DNA of 64,000 bases, from NCBI RefSeq assembly GCF_000330505.1, contig NW_004191777.1:158401-222400 (forward strand), written 5' to 3'. Below, in pieces: positions 43,376-54,804 of this stretch. A model generated the notes under the pieces. The model did no database searches. It was not told where the DNA came from and saw only the letters and a list, made by a program, of their open reading frames with translations. The DNA is from Entamoeba invadens IP1. Lineage: Eukaryota > Evosea > Mastigamoebida > Endamoebidae. Made by a program: the position numbers and the translations under genes. Within the stretch, counting starts at the first letter, position 1; each line of letters begins with the position of its first letter.

Positions 43376-44545
43376 TTAATCATCACGAAAGTCTGCTTCA
43401 ATTTCAGTCTCATCTTCTCCACTTTGATCTTCTCGGGCATTTCTATGTTGCTCATTGATAAGAGCATTCATTTGAATTTGTTGTCTTCTTCGATAAATTC
43501 TGTTACTCTCTCGATGCAGCTTTCTTCTTTCTTCTATGCTGTTCATGAAATTGTCAACAATGTTTTGGTAATTAGCTGCATCTTCCGCAATAAGTGGGTT
43601 AATTTGGATATCAACATTGCAAAAACAACAGGAGAAAACAAACATGGCATCAAAATTTTCAAACGCTTTCACAAACTTTGTTCTTGCAAAAGCAAAGACG
43701 GTTTTAAGCCTTCCGAAGAATCTTTCAATAAGGCAACATTTTTCACGGAGAGGACTTGTTGTTGGGATAAACGAATTGGGAACATAAGCATCAATTCCCT
43801 TGTACCCTTTGTCACCTATCATCTTCTTTCCTCCCAGCATATGACTGATTTCCTGAGCCGTTTCTTTCAGAAGTTTCATATCGTGTTGTACTCCTGGTTT
43901 TCCTTGAGAAACAAAAGCTGCTGTTTCGCTTTCTGCATTCACGATTACTTCCTCCTTAATGCAATATGCTTTGTACTTTCCACTGTAAAATATCATCGAA
44001 GAAGCGAAATAAGTGCTTGGTCGATTACAAGGAACCATCGTGCAATCGATAATAGCACTTACATTAGTGTTAAGGAGATTCTCGCCCTTAAATGTAATGA
44101 AAGAGTCTCTCATAATCTGAAGGAACAGTTTTGAACTTATTATGATCTCTCTTTCTATTTGTTCATTGGTTTTAACAAAAGGAAGACACAGATCACGAAT
44201 TATTCTTAATTTATCATACTTAAAGAACAAATAAAGAAGGAGGATGCGGTCGTCGGGATTGTAGAAGAATGACTTTTTTCCTCTTTTGTCCACATACAAA
44301 TCACTAACCACCGGTCTGATCATCAAGAATACCAACGGGTTTAGTCCAAGGAATGTAAAGAGTGATTCAAGCCCGCCATATCTTTCGATTAGAACATTAA
44401 AGAAAAAGTGTGAAGTGGGAGATTGTTTCGTGTGTGTTGGTGGTTGAGTTGATTGTCTGGCGTTTTCAACCTCTTGGTCAATTTCCGTTCTTATGATCCC
44501 ATTTGTTGGGACTCTTCGTGTGGTGTGTGTATTGGTACTAGACAT
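43376..44545 (-). CDS. DDE_4 (Harbinger/ISL2EU-like) transposase, 389 aa
   Basis: The frame is intact from ATG 44545. The nuclease core has all three acidic residues in family context: SAIIDCTMVPCNRPS (first Asp, near 175), KKMIGDKGYKGID (second Asp, near 250) and CLIERFFGRLKTVFAF (Glu, near 282). In between are YSGKYKAYCIKEEVIVN and GKPGVQHDMKLL, matching the DDE_4 pattern 'YSGK.K.HC.K...'. An upstream helix-turn-helix-like region spans about 85-150 (DRILLYLFFKYDKLRIIRD). The tail is Arg/Asn/Glu-rich with a basic helix. It should cut and paste its own element. I could not find terminal inverted repeats or the target duplication. It may also be domesticated, since the frame is intact with host-like codon use. 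Harbinger versus ISL2EU cannot be decided by eye. Confidence 0.8.
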   Translation of the reverse strand: MSSTNTHTTRRVPTNGIIRTEIDQEVENARQSTQPPTHTKQSPTSHFFFNVLIERYGGLESLFTFLGLNPLVFLMIRPVVSDLYVDKRGKKSFFYNPDDRILLLYLFFKYDKLRIIRDLCLPFVKTNEQIEREIIISSKLFLQIMRDSFITFKGENLLNTNVSAIIDCTMVPCNRPSTYFASSMIFYSGKYKAYCIKEEVIVNAESETAAFVSQGKPGVQHDMKLLKETAQEISHMLGGKKMIGDKGYKGIDAYVPNSFIPTTSPLREKCCLIERFFGRLKTVFAFARTKFVKAFENFDAMFVFSCCFCNVDIQINPLIAEDAANYQNIVDNFMNSIEERRKLHRESNRIYRRRQQIQMNALINEQHRNAREDQSGEDETEIEADFRDD

Positions 44546-45403
44546 GGGTTTTTATTAACAGTTACCCATTGATCCTTAAATTGTTATTTACATCAAAAAT
44601 CAATGATGTAATTGTTATGTGTTGTCCAGTAAGCAATAATTAAAACCAAATAAATTATACAAAATCCAGTTTTGAAAGAGCGAATCATTGTGTTTTTATG
44701 TGTTCATATTCGCTTAGTCGCCATCTTTTTGTACAAATAATAAATTATCACATGATACTTTTTCTTAGTTACTACTTTAGTTTATTAAGGCAAATATGAC
44801 TTTGCTCAAATTCGTTGTTTTTTTAAATAGTTTTGACTAATACCTCAAAATCATTGGTCTATTATAAAAAACAAATTAACTCAAAACAAATAGTAAATTA
44901 ACTATATAATATAAGTATTTTTTACAATAATTGTTTTAAACATCAAGAACTGTTACCTTTTAATCTTCTTTTTAAAAAAAGAACAGTGCTATTAATTTTT
45001 ACTAAGATTGGAAAGTGAAGAAAAAAATAGCAAAGATTGAATGGTATAATTTAATACTTTTTATTTATTATTTGAATATATTAATATATTAATAGAGAAG
45101 GGGTAGCACTTTAATATCGATTTTAACTTTTTCCCAGTGACAAACACGTTCTTTAATAATTAGAAATCACGTAGAAAATCCACAAACTGATAATGAAAGA
45201 TTTTGGTAATAGTATTTGCCCGTAAAGTTAGTAATACTATCCGCGAATCAAACGAACTTTAAAAACTGAAGTGAGTAAAATTGGATGGCATTACCGTTTC
45301 CGTATATACAATAACAATTCCACTACATACGTCTTCTAAAAAATTCTCATTAGACCCCCTCAGATGATGAACTATTCGTCACATCTTAAAATTTTAATAC
45401 CAA
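44546..45403. other. AT-rich spacer
   Basis: About 860 bp between the divergent transposase gene and the Rab-like gene. I looked for terminal inverted repeats matching the far side of the transposase (42.4-43.4 kb) and saw none. There is no coding frame of note. Confidence 0.4.
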
Positions 45404-46232
45404 ATGGCCATGCAAAGGACAATTGGTGCACCCTATTCGTCTCCGCCTCATAAGAAAATCGTCAATAACTCTGCACCTATCACCCCCAGGAAAAGTACTG
45501 ACCAAAATAATTTGGATAACATAAAACGGCTTGTATTAATTGGAGACGAGGGTGTTGGGAAGTCTGCTTTGATTAGTGGTGTAGTCGTTTGTGTATTCTT
45601 AATTATACTTAATTACATGTATAAGCAATTTACTTATATATAACGATTTACTTCCATCACAACACCTCAACTTGTGATGCCAAACAGAACAGAAGTGACC
45701 AAAAGCATCAAAAAGATTATTCAAATGCACTCAATGGGATTACTGCAAATATCGGAGGAAATTTTCCAGTCCAACTTGTTTGTCTTTTAGTCGTGTGGTG
45801 AACTTTTTTATATAAAAAAAGGTATTACAAAAACAGTTTAACTTGAAGATGGAAAAAAGCACAAATAACGCTTGGTCAAACTACCTCGGTGGTCAGTGCG
45901 TTATTGTGATGTACGACATAACCGACCACACCACATTTGAAAATGCAAAGGGTCTTTTAAAAGACGCTAAACATTACTCTCCCGACACTTCTTTTATGTG
46001 CATTGTCGGTAACAAAACAGACTTGTTCGCAATTCGGAAAGTCCCAATCGACGAAGTATTGGACTTTGTGAATAAAGTCGGGTGTTCATATTTTGAGATC
46101 AGTTGTCGCAACCAAACCGACATCAATGAAATGTTTAACACACTTGTTCAAAAGATTGTAGAACAGGGAAAAGAGTCGACAGAAAAACACATCAAACCAC
46201 GGAAAAAGAGCAAAACCTGTACGATATTATAA
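45404..46232 (+). CDS. Aberrant Rab-like GTPase gene, exon structure unclear
   Basis: Exon 1 (45404-45586) has a Pro/Ser-rich leader, then KRLVLIGDEGVGKSALIS with an intact G1, and meets a GTTTGT donor. The last exon (about 45837-46232) has GGQCVIVMYDITD, G4 as VGNKTDL, a G5-like EISCR (Cys for Ala), a basic tail and CTIL, a CaaX prenylation box. A middle frame ending at a GTTTGT donor at 45778 has ITANIGGNF, a possible switch I. No frame between 45587 and 45837 encodes the WDTAGQE (DxxG) G3 motif, and the middle frame does not join exon 1 in phase at any AG I can find. It is either a very divergent GTPase or a decaying gene. Confidence 0.55.
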
Positions 46233-46830
46233 ATTGTGAATAGATCATTCCTTGTTACTGTGCTAATGGACTGATATACTTTTGTGACTGTTTTCATTGT
46301 GTTAGTATAATATGTTATTAATAAAATAATGCTGTTGTTTTAGTTTATTTTAAAAGGTTACTATTATTTACTATTATTTACTATTATTTACTATTTTTAA
46401 TTATAAATTAGTGTGTCATTAATTTCAACTATTATTTTGTTATATTTAAATCAAATCATAAATCCAAAAAATATAAAATTATTACACGCAAATATAAAAA
46501 GTTTTTTTCGTAATTTATTTTTATTATAATATTATTAAAAATTATAATAAAATTATAATAAAATTAATTATTAAATTATTATTAACGACATGTTTAACAA
46601 GAAAAGATGTGACAAAAATTTTGTTGATCATTATTACTTATATGAACTACAATTTTACTATAATTTCAGCAATTGATTATTTTGTTTGTTGAATAAAATA
46701 ACGAACACAACAACAAACCAAAGTTTCTTAGAATAATATATTACTTGACTTTGTCAAATTCCATTCAATCAATTGTCGTTCCTAAGTGTTAAAATTTTGT
46801 GTTAAATTATATGTTATAATACTGTAACAT
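46233..46830. other. AT-rich spacer with a short tandem repeat
   Basis: No gene is seen. A 10-mer tandem repeat (CTATTATTTA, about 3.5 copies) lies at 46361-46395, roughly 130 bp after the Rab-like stop. A CAG/TAG-type acceptor near 46775 could extend the NOL10-like gene by four residues, as noted there. Confidence 0.5.
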
Positions 46831-48096
46831 TCAAACAAACTTTAAAGCGACTGCACGTTGATACAACTTGATGTGTATGAAGTACCCATGCATGTATGGC
46901 TTCAAGTATTGTGAACCATAGAGTGACTCCAGTCCGAGATCTGCCAATTCCTTTTTTGTCACAAATTGGAAGTCGTCGTAAGTGTGGCCCTCCTCTTCTT
47001 CCAATTCTTCTGTAAGGTTTTCGAGGAAACTGCACCACTTAGGCGCGATGCCGAGCATCGGCACATAAAAGACTTGTAACTTAGTGAAGTCGCCAGCCAT
47101 TACACAGAGTCCGGAGTTATTAGCAATAGCAAGATCAGTAATGACCGATCGTTTAGACCCTTCCAATGGCAACACCAATTTCCCGTCGGATTTTTTACAA
47201 AATCTAACAATACTGGCATCAGCAGTTACACTGAATTCACCGTTCTGAGTTGTGTGATACATACACTTCACTATTGGCATTCTATTTTGATGATAACTTG
47301 AAAGGAGTGGGTTCTGTGATCGAATGTCATAAGTCAAAATATTTCCATTAGATGTCCCAACTAATAACTGAAGATTCCCATCATATGCCATCGACGTCAC
47401 TTCGACTTTACTCACTTGACCCCCGTTCACATCAAGGTGATTAACGAGATGATTTGATACTTGTGTTCGTGACACAAAATTGCCGACTCGTGGGTCGAGC
47501 ACACTGACTGACCCTTCCTCTTCTCCACAAAATATGATTTGGTATTTCTCGGACTTTTCAAAGCAATTAATCGGCATTTCAATGTCAATCGAATCATTGA
47601 ACTTCCCTTCATACAAATTGAGCACATCAATTTTGTCATTAGTCGCCATGTATACATTACAATCACTTGGAAAATATGTGAAATCTCTTCCCGTCTTCGG
47701 CGTTTTGATTTTGCATTGAATCCCACCTTTGTTGTGAAACTCCATAGTATTGTCTGACAACATGTACATCAATTTCGAATAGTCGTCCTCCAAAAAATCA
47801 AATTTGATGACTTCGGCGTCGAGTCTTCTCTCAAACTTCTCTGAGAGTTGGTCAAGTTCAAACATTTTAATAAGTGGCGGGTACATCCCCGACGCGGCTA
47901 AGTATTGGTTGTCCGGTGAAAATTTGATGCACCTCGAACTCACAGTAAACTCAGTGTCTTGTATCAACTCTATTCGCTTTTTAAAATCTTCATCTTTACG
48001 TAACTGACGGCGCTGTTTCTCTGTGAGCCACTGTGGCAACGTCTTCCCCGCTGTTAAGTTGTATACCTTCACTCCACTGATTTCAGTCGACTTCAT
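46831..48096 (-). CDS. NOL10: NOL10/ENP2-like nucleolar ribosome-biogenesis protein
   Basis: 421 residues of a WD40-type propeller. The match to NOL10/Enp2 is strong and collinear: SGVKVYNLTAGKTLPQWLTE, RQLRKDEDFKKRIELIQDTE, YLAASGMYPPLIKMFELDQL, SEKFERRLDAEVIKFDFLED, GRDFTYFPSDCNVYM, and near the end DLGLESLYGSQYLKPYMHGYF. Enp2 joins the SSU processome in 18S rRNA maturation, in the nucleolus. It is shorter than the yeast and human proteins (about 700 aa): the Lys-rich C-terminal extension is missing. At the 3' end a GTTTGTTTGA donor and a CTTAG acceptor could splice to four other residues (KNDN), but either way the protein stops here. Confidence 0.88.
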   Translation of the reverse strand: MKSTEISGVKVYNLTAGKTLPQWLTEKQRRQLRKDEDFKKRIELIQDTEFTVSSRCIKFSPDNQYLAASGMYPPLIKMFELDQLSEKFERRLDAEVIKFDFLEDDYSKLMYMLSDNTMEFHNKGGIQCKIKTPKTGRDFTYFPSDCNVYMATNDKIDVLNLYEGKFNDSIDIEMPINCFEKSEKYQIIFCGEEEGSVSVLDPRVGNFVSRTQVSNHLVNHLDVNGGQVSKVEVTSMAYDGNLQLLVGTSNGNILTYDIRSQNPLLSSYHQNRMPIVKCMYHTTQNGEFSVTADASIVRFCKKSDGKLVLPLEGSKRSVITDLAIANNSGLCVMAGDFTKLQVFYVPMLGIAPKWCSFLENLTEELEEEEGHTYDDFQFVTKKELADLGLESLYGSQYLKPYMHGYFIHIKLYQRAVALKFV

Positions 48097-48434
48097 TGGA
48101 TATTAATTTAAAAAGTCTAGGGTTGTGGCGAGAAGAAGCATCAAATGACAAATTCTATATTTATAATTTTAAATATTAATATTAATACAATTTGTTTTAT
48201 TAAAGTCGATGTAAAAATTAACGAGGTTAATAATTAATTAATAATTGATCAATAACGAGTTGTCCTTATTAATTTATAATTAGAATTGAATCAAATAAAG
48301 AACCATTAAAACATGATTATTGACTCGTTAAATTCAATTTAAAAAATACTAATTAAATAAGCACGTTAATGACAAGGAGAATAACAAGAAATAAAATGTT
48401 ATTAACTTGAAATGACAAAAACTGAAAAACAAAA
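48097..48434. other. Divergent promoter region
   Basis: About 340 bp of AT-rich DNA between the divergent NOL10-like gene and the helical-repeat gene. It presumably carries both promoters. I see no distinct motif beyond A/T tracts. Confidence 0.45.
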
Positions 48435-51400
48435 ATGGAGAAAAGGCAAGAAACTGCTGAAGAAATATGTGGGTACGAGTGTAACGACTCTGCAGACACA
48501 TTTCCTTCGAAATTCAATTTGCTGAGTTTGTTGATTAAAGATGTGACATGGCGGTCTAACCAACTCCAATTACCCTCTCCCGAGTTATATAAGGCGTTGA
48601 ACCTTTCAAAAACTATTTCTACACCACTCGACACAAAGGATATCAAAGAACGACAGAATGAAGAACACCCAGTCGACCTCCCTGAGGCACTTTTGTCGGA
48701 ATACTTTGGGGGTGACTTGGGAATGCTCGATAACAAAATTTTGTCAATTCCGAACGTTATCGAAGTTGCACTCCAAATCAAACCCGCCCCTTCCCAAGTC
48801 ACAAAAATCATTTCGTTGCAACCAGAAGCTTTACGAGTGAGCCAACTACAAACTCTCGAAAACAAGAAGGACGACACCTATGTGTCGCTTCTCAAAAAGA
48901 TCCTTCAAGAATCCAACTTGATGACAAAACAGACGGAGGTCCAGAACGAAGTGTTCAAAGGAAAAGTCGAGGAACCATGTCTAGTCATTTTCAATACTAG
49001 AAACCCAAGAATGGAAATCGTCAATACCGACCTTACAAGTAAAGGATTGCCGAATTTGCCAATACACGGAATTATCGACTGGGTCGTCGAGAAAGGCGGG
49101 AATGAATTTTTGAAAAGACGATATCTCCTGCTGTGTTATATCAAAACCTTTGATATCGACGACTTCACACAAATTGCTTTGGCGTCTTTGGATAAGGCAC
49201 ACACAGCACGGAGGTGCATCATATTTTCCGATTTGGCGGAACTTCATATGCTCGACATTCAAGTCATTCTCTCTAAGATCTTCACCTCACCCCCAGAGAA
49301 TATGCCCGTCATTCTTAGGAACTTGTACTCCACCAACAAGTTTGTTCAAAATAGAAAGGTTTATATGACGAATATGATAGTAGAGAGTATCATGGAAGAG
49401 GAGGACGACGCGACAGAAGAGGAGACCAAAGAAGAGACAAAGAAGAAGACAAAGAAGCGGACAAAGAAGTCAAAAAAGACAAAAGCGAAGAAAGTTTCTG
49501 AAGAGAAGAAGCGCCTAGAGAAGATCAAAGAGAAGGAATTGGAGAAGACGCGACGGATCGAAGAGTTTGGGAAGAGTGAAGAGGAGGCTGCGGATACTGA
49601 GCTCGCTGATGTCTGTAAAACATGTCAATCGATCTTTAAAGAGTACTTAGCTCACATCCATGAGAATAAGAACACAGAGTGTCCGATTAATGAGTTATTA
49701 GAAAAGAAAGATTGGTATCATGCGGTCAGTATTAGTGTCAAAGTACTTCACCCAGCCCTTGTAAGAAAAGGTGTATGTGATGTCTTAACAATCCTCGATG
49801 CCTTAATAAAGAACGTCAAAGAAGTCTATCACCACCCTCAAATCACAAATTTGGCGATTTGCTGTTACTCGATAATACGGGCTAATGGAGTGGACAGCAC
49901 TCTGAAACAGAAAAGTGTCATGTTTTTGGCACTTCTTTCAGACTATATTGAACACCCAGTTGGTGTTTTACTTCGAGTCAAAAAGGAGATGAAGAGCCGA
50001 AGACAACAAATTAGTGAGATAGTAACAGACGTTGAGATAAAGATAGACAAAGACACTTGTGTTGGAGAGTTCACGAAATATAAGGAAGACGTGAGCAAAA
50101 TCACTGATGAAAATATACGAGGAAAAGTTGTCTTAAATGTTCTTATCTGTAACATTAACAAAGACGTTGGGGACTATGTCAAGTTGATTGAAGAGAGCTG
50201 CAAATGTGTTCCGAACATCCCCCTTCCGATCATGTTTTGTAAAAGTGTTGTGATGAATGGAATTGCCAATGCCACGGTCATGCAAGTCATGATCAACATG
50301 ATAGCAACGGGCATTGTCGAAATGGGAACCATTTTAAAACATTTTATTACGCCGATTCTGAAGAGCGCTGTCGCATCGAAAGACCGCGAAAAGGTCAAAT
50401 TTGTGTTTTCTGGGATGTCTGAAATGATGTTGATGGTAGATTTTAATGGAGAAAGGATTTGGGATGTGCGGATGTCACATGAAGTCCTGAGTTTAACACT
50501 TGTTGGGCTTGATATGCTCGAGGAAAGCGAAATTGGGTGTTTGTTTGTTGACTCTTTTGGAGGGAATTTCAACGAACTAGCCACTGTAGACAGAAGGAAA
50601 ATTGGCGATGAACTTGCGAAGGTCAGTTACAAGAAAGTGCTCAGCGGGCTCTTGTGGAAACCAAATGGTATTGTGAAAGGGCCATTGGACGTTGGGTATT
50701 TGACGAAGTGTGAGGTGTCGACACTCTCGTTGATGTTAAATGTATTAGATGAAAAGTTGTTAGTCGACTCACTTATGTATATAACACTTACTACGGAATA
50801 CACAGCAGACGATTTTAACACTATATTGGAGTCACTTGATACAAAGGTATTTTCGTCCGAAATCTTTGTGAAGACGTTTGTTGCAATACTCGACTATCTT
50901 GCCGAACAAAGTGCGATCTATGATGAAAACATGACTATGAAAGAGTTTCTTGTTGTGAAGTTGAATGAGTGGTATAAAAACAAATCACAAATTAATCTTG
51001 AGTGTAAGGAAATATGTGCCGAAGGGTTTGTGCAAATCATTCATCATCTCTTCATGTACATCCGTTTGTTTCTTACCATTTATCATTAATAATATAATAT
51101 TAATATAATATTAATAATATATTAATAATAATAACAAACGAATGAATTAACTGTTAAGAGAACACAGAAATGCTACAGAAATTTGTTTCATTTTCATCAT
51201 CGAATTACGTGCAAAAGAATGACCTTCCAATGTTCTTGAAGTTGTTCACAACGTTATCGAAGAATGTGAGTAGTGTAGAAGACATAACAATACTCATAGG
51301 GGGTGTTGAGGGGTGTTTATTGAAATTTGAAATACCAATCAGTGTTGTGGATTTGTCGTTTATTGAAAGCATTACAGACACACTACTATTACTGCTGACG

Positions 51401-51643
51401 ACAGCACTTCGCGTTGAAAACGGTGCAAGTGCAGTGTTAGGGTTCAAACAATTTATTCAACAGTCTGTCCTCCCACAGTCATTCAAGAGGTTTTTGGTGT
51501 CGAAGGTTGCTATGCTGGGGTTTGGGGACAGAAGCGAGAAGAAGATGGAAGAGACGCAAACGCAATTTTTCGCAAAGCAGCAGCCAACTTATGCAAACTT
51601 GCTTTGTGTTCCATCTGTCGTACATTTTAAAGCGTCTCATTGA
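48435..51643 (+). CDS. Large helical-repeat protein of unknown function, two exons
   Basis: Exon 1 is 48435-51063 and exon 2 is 51168-51643. The intron 51064-51167 starts GTTTGTTTCT and ends ACACAG. Phase agrees, giving 1,034 aa, and the junction reads LFMYIQMLQKF. Without splicing exon 1 stops at 51089. The protein is helical throughout, HEAT/ARM-like in the second half (DVLTILDALIKNVKEVY, LAICCYSIIRANGV, MVDSLMYITL-like LLVDSLMYITLTTEYTADDF). A very charged segment at about 318-385 (EETKKKTKKRTKKSKKTKAK) looks disordered or coiled. No family was recognised. A large scaffold in translation, transport or chromatin is possible, but nothing decides. Confidence 0.65.
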
Positions 51644-51896
51644 TTGTTTCGTGAGTGCGTTGTTGGGTATATTGAATAGTTTAGTATAAAATTGGCGTGT
51701 TTTTAATACACATACGAACCGTGAAAGAACACAAGTGAATTACAAAGTGTTGGTTGACTGCAACACAAAAGGGCTCACAACTTGTATAGCTAAAGAGTCA
51801 GTTTTGATGTTCAAGAATATTACTTTGTCATACTGAATCGATATGTATTCACATATAGTAAATATTTTAGTATTAAAATTATAAATATAGTTATAG

Positions 51897-54569
51897 CTAT
51901 ATATAAAAAGAATATAGCAATATCATAGAAAGAGAACAAACAATCTTTTTGATTTGCTCTTTGACGATGGGCGAGCCAATCTCATTGACCAAAGCAAAGG
52001 CTTGATCGACTTCAGATTTGTTTGCTTTAACAAGAGTTATGTATTTAACGAAGTATTCGAGTGACTTGGTGTTCTTCTCTGCGTAAATCAGGACGATGAA
52101 GCAAATTGCGTAGAGTTCGAGTTTTGAGGCAAACAAGACGATTTCTTCGAAGTCTAAGAGATCCCAACGACCGATTTTATCGACGAACAATTTCATGTGC
52201 TGGATGTCATCCACTTGGTTGCCCAACAAAATGTTTTCTTTCAAGTTGTAGAGTGAAGCTTTACAATAGACGGTCATCCACTCGAATTTGAAAGCCTCAT
52301 CATAGAACACAGGAAACGGTTCATCAAATAAAGGGTTCTGTGGGTCTAAAAATTGGATCAACTCCACGAGTTCTGCACCTTTAATTAACTCCAGCATTTC
52401 GTCGATGACTTGGAGCGATGAAATAGATGGTGTTTTCTTGAACACTTTAAAGAAGACGGTCTCGATACTTGGGACAGAAAGTGTCGCAAGAATTGTTCTG
52501 CAATTGATGACGGCGTATATGAAATGCGTTGGTGTTGCTCTCACAAGTTGATTAAAGTCGATGAAATTGTAGCCATGGACAATGACATAGTTGATGTAAT
52601 CCTCAATGAAAATGGGGTATTTAGTTAACAACATGATGATGTAATTCCCAAATTGATCCTTTTGTGTTGCAAAGAGTAAAGGAAGAACAAAAGCCGCCTC
52701 TTCTTTAGTCAACGAAGTTAATAAAGCGACAAATTCACTGTCATTTGGAATGTAAAATTTGATCACTTTGCATAATTCAACTATCATTAAGACCGTGCGA
52801 TATTTCTTGATGTCTATAACACTCGATCCAACTTTTATAAACTCTTTGCAATCGCGAATTAACGCACTAAACTCGTCTTCCGTGAATTCCATATTTATCA
52901 AATTCAATTTTACTAATGGAAGTGATACAGGACGATTGTGCTGACATAACCGCTGTGCTTTCTCTATTAAACCCTTTTCTACATAATACTGACTCACCGT
53001 CTGCACAACTTGGTCGACAGACTGCGTTATCGAAAACAATTGAAGAACAGAAGACTCCTCCGCCTCCGTTTTAGCATTCAGAAACTTGTGGCAGAATATC
53101 GCTTCTTTTGGTCGCGATTGATAAATCACTGTGATACAATAACTGTTCCATAATACACACCCATCTAACGAACTTTCTTGTGAATTATTAATCGCGTTTT
53201 GCTCTTTCGTGTTGAAGTTAATAAAAAACGGGTCTGTCCCTTTGACATTGAAGTAGTTCTAAGAGTTAAAATATTGATAACAAGTAATTTTATTATATAA
53301 TATATAATATTATAATTATATAATAAAATAGAAGAAAGAAGACACAAACGGAATCCACTCCAAAATTGATGACTTGAGTTGGTGGTGTTTTATCAAACAA
53401 CTTCATAAGAGGGATTATCCCACAACAATGCGTTTCATCTGTTAGTCTGCTGAATTGGAAGAGGTATTTATTGTTCAAGAAACACACTGAACTTCTCGGA
53501 AAGCTTTGACAGACATCAAACACCATGAGGAGTTGGTTATACAATGAATACAGTTTGATGGACATGTTCGAGAAATAACCCAAACACATTTTGTTGTTGA
53601 AGTAGTGGACTTTGACATTACCACTTGACTTTAAAACGAATCGCGAGAGTGAAGACTCAGAGACATTTTTAGTGAAGATGTTGATGACCTCAGAAGAACG
53701 CAACGACTTGATTTCGAGTTGTTGGCAACAGACCGCAGTCATGTCGTTAAAATCCGTTTCAAACACTATAACAAGAAAAGTCGATATTTTGTCGACATTG
53801 GAGTCTTCGAGGCAAAGTAACGCTTCTTTCACACAAACATTCATCGAGAACGTCATCACCTTTAGAACTTGTGAAGTCATCAAGTCGAAGAATATGATGA
53901 TGCCGTCTCGCGAGACCAAAATTCCAATTGCAGTACCTCTCGAGGTCCAAACCAAAAAGGATCGAATGTCTTTTGGAAGTTTCTGAGACTTTGAAGTTGG
54001 AGTCACTTTGAATGCACTCTCTTGAGTTGGTGTTCGAATTTGTGGGAGTTTCAGTTCCGACTTTGATCGTATGAAAAAGAGCTCTGATAACTCTTTCTTC
54101 TCTCTGGAGGGTGTCACGTGAACATTCTTTTCATCAGAAGTTAATGGAAAGCTCCAGTTGATTGGAACGAAAAAGTATAAATAGTCTCCACAAAAGATTA
54201 TAAGTTCGTTGCAGTGCTCACTAAATTGAATGAACACTTTGTTGTAATTGAATCGCGTACTTAAGTTGACCTTTTGTGTCCGACAAATCGGATAATAGCG
54301 CTCATACAAATATAAATATAACACATAAGTGGGCGAGCTCTTCGGGTGTAACTCTTTTCGAACCGCTGCTACCGCAAAGCGCCCATCTTTCTCAAAAAAC
54401 TTTGAAGTTGCTATAATGATTTCCTCTATTTGTTATCATAATTCATTAAATTCTATTGAAATTATTAATTATAAAACAAACGCATCAAATCATCTTTACG
54501 GTATTGTGAAGGAACTTGATCATTTGCTAATAATATTTTTGACTCAAAAACAGGAGGATCAATTTCCAT
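51897..54569 (-). CDS. Propeller/solenoid-like protein of unknown function, three exons
   Basis: Exons: 54569-54482, 54425-53350 and 53258-51897. Introns 54426-54481 and 53259-53349 start GTTTGT, end TAG, and keep phase. The product is about 841 aa. Exon 1 gives the missing ATG (MEIDPPVFESKILL), since the main frame has none. The N-terminal 390 residues are beta-rich (FCGDYLYFFVP, SFLVWTSRGTAIGILVSRDG, VHYFNNKMCLGYFS), as in a WD-like propeller. The rest is helical (VEKGLIEKAQRLC, ELIKGAELVELIQFL). That architecture suggests a coat or tethering subunit of the HOPS, HPS or RMC1 kind, but no diagnostic motif is present. At the 3' end a further 45-nt GTTTGT...TAG intron could change the last residues to IKKIL. 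Confidence 0.65.
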
Positions 54570-54804
54570 TGTTCTTGTTTTTGAGTTCTTTTTTTGTTCA
54601 TATGTTATTTTTGGTGATAGAAAGAAAATAACCCACTTGGTTGAAGAAGTGGATTATTTTCTTTTTAATTATTTGATTTTTTTAAACACATAAAAATATT
54701 TTTTTATGCCAAAATTTGAAAGACGAAATTTTCGGGGTTTTTCTTTGAACGAAAATGTTTGTTTCTTTTCTTAATATTTATAATAATTCATAGTAGATTG
54801 TGGG

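Noticed and set aside
48658..49368. Short frames within the helical-repeat gene
   Set aside because: Shadows of the 48435-51063 exon.
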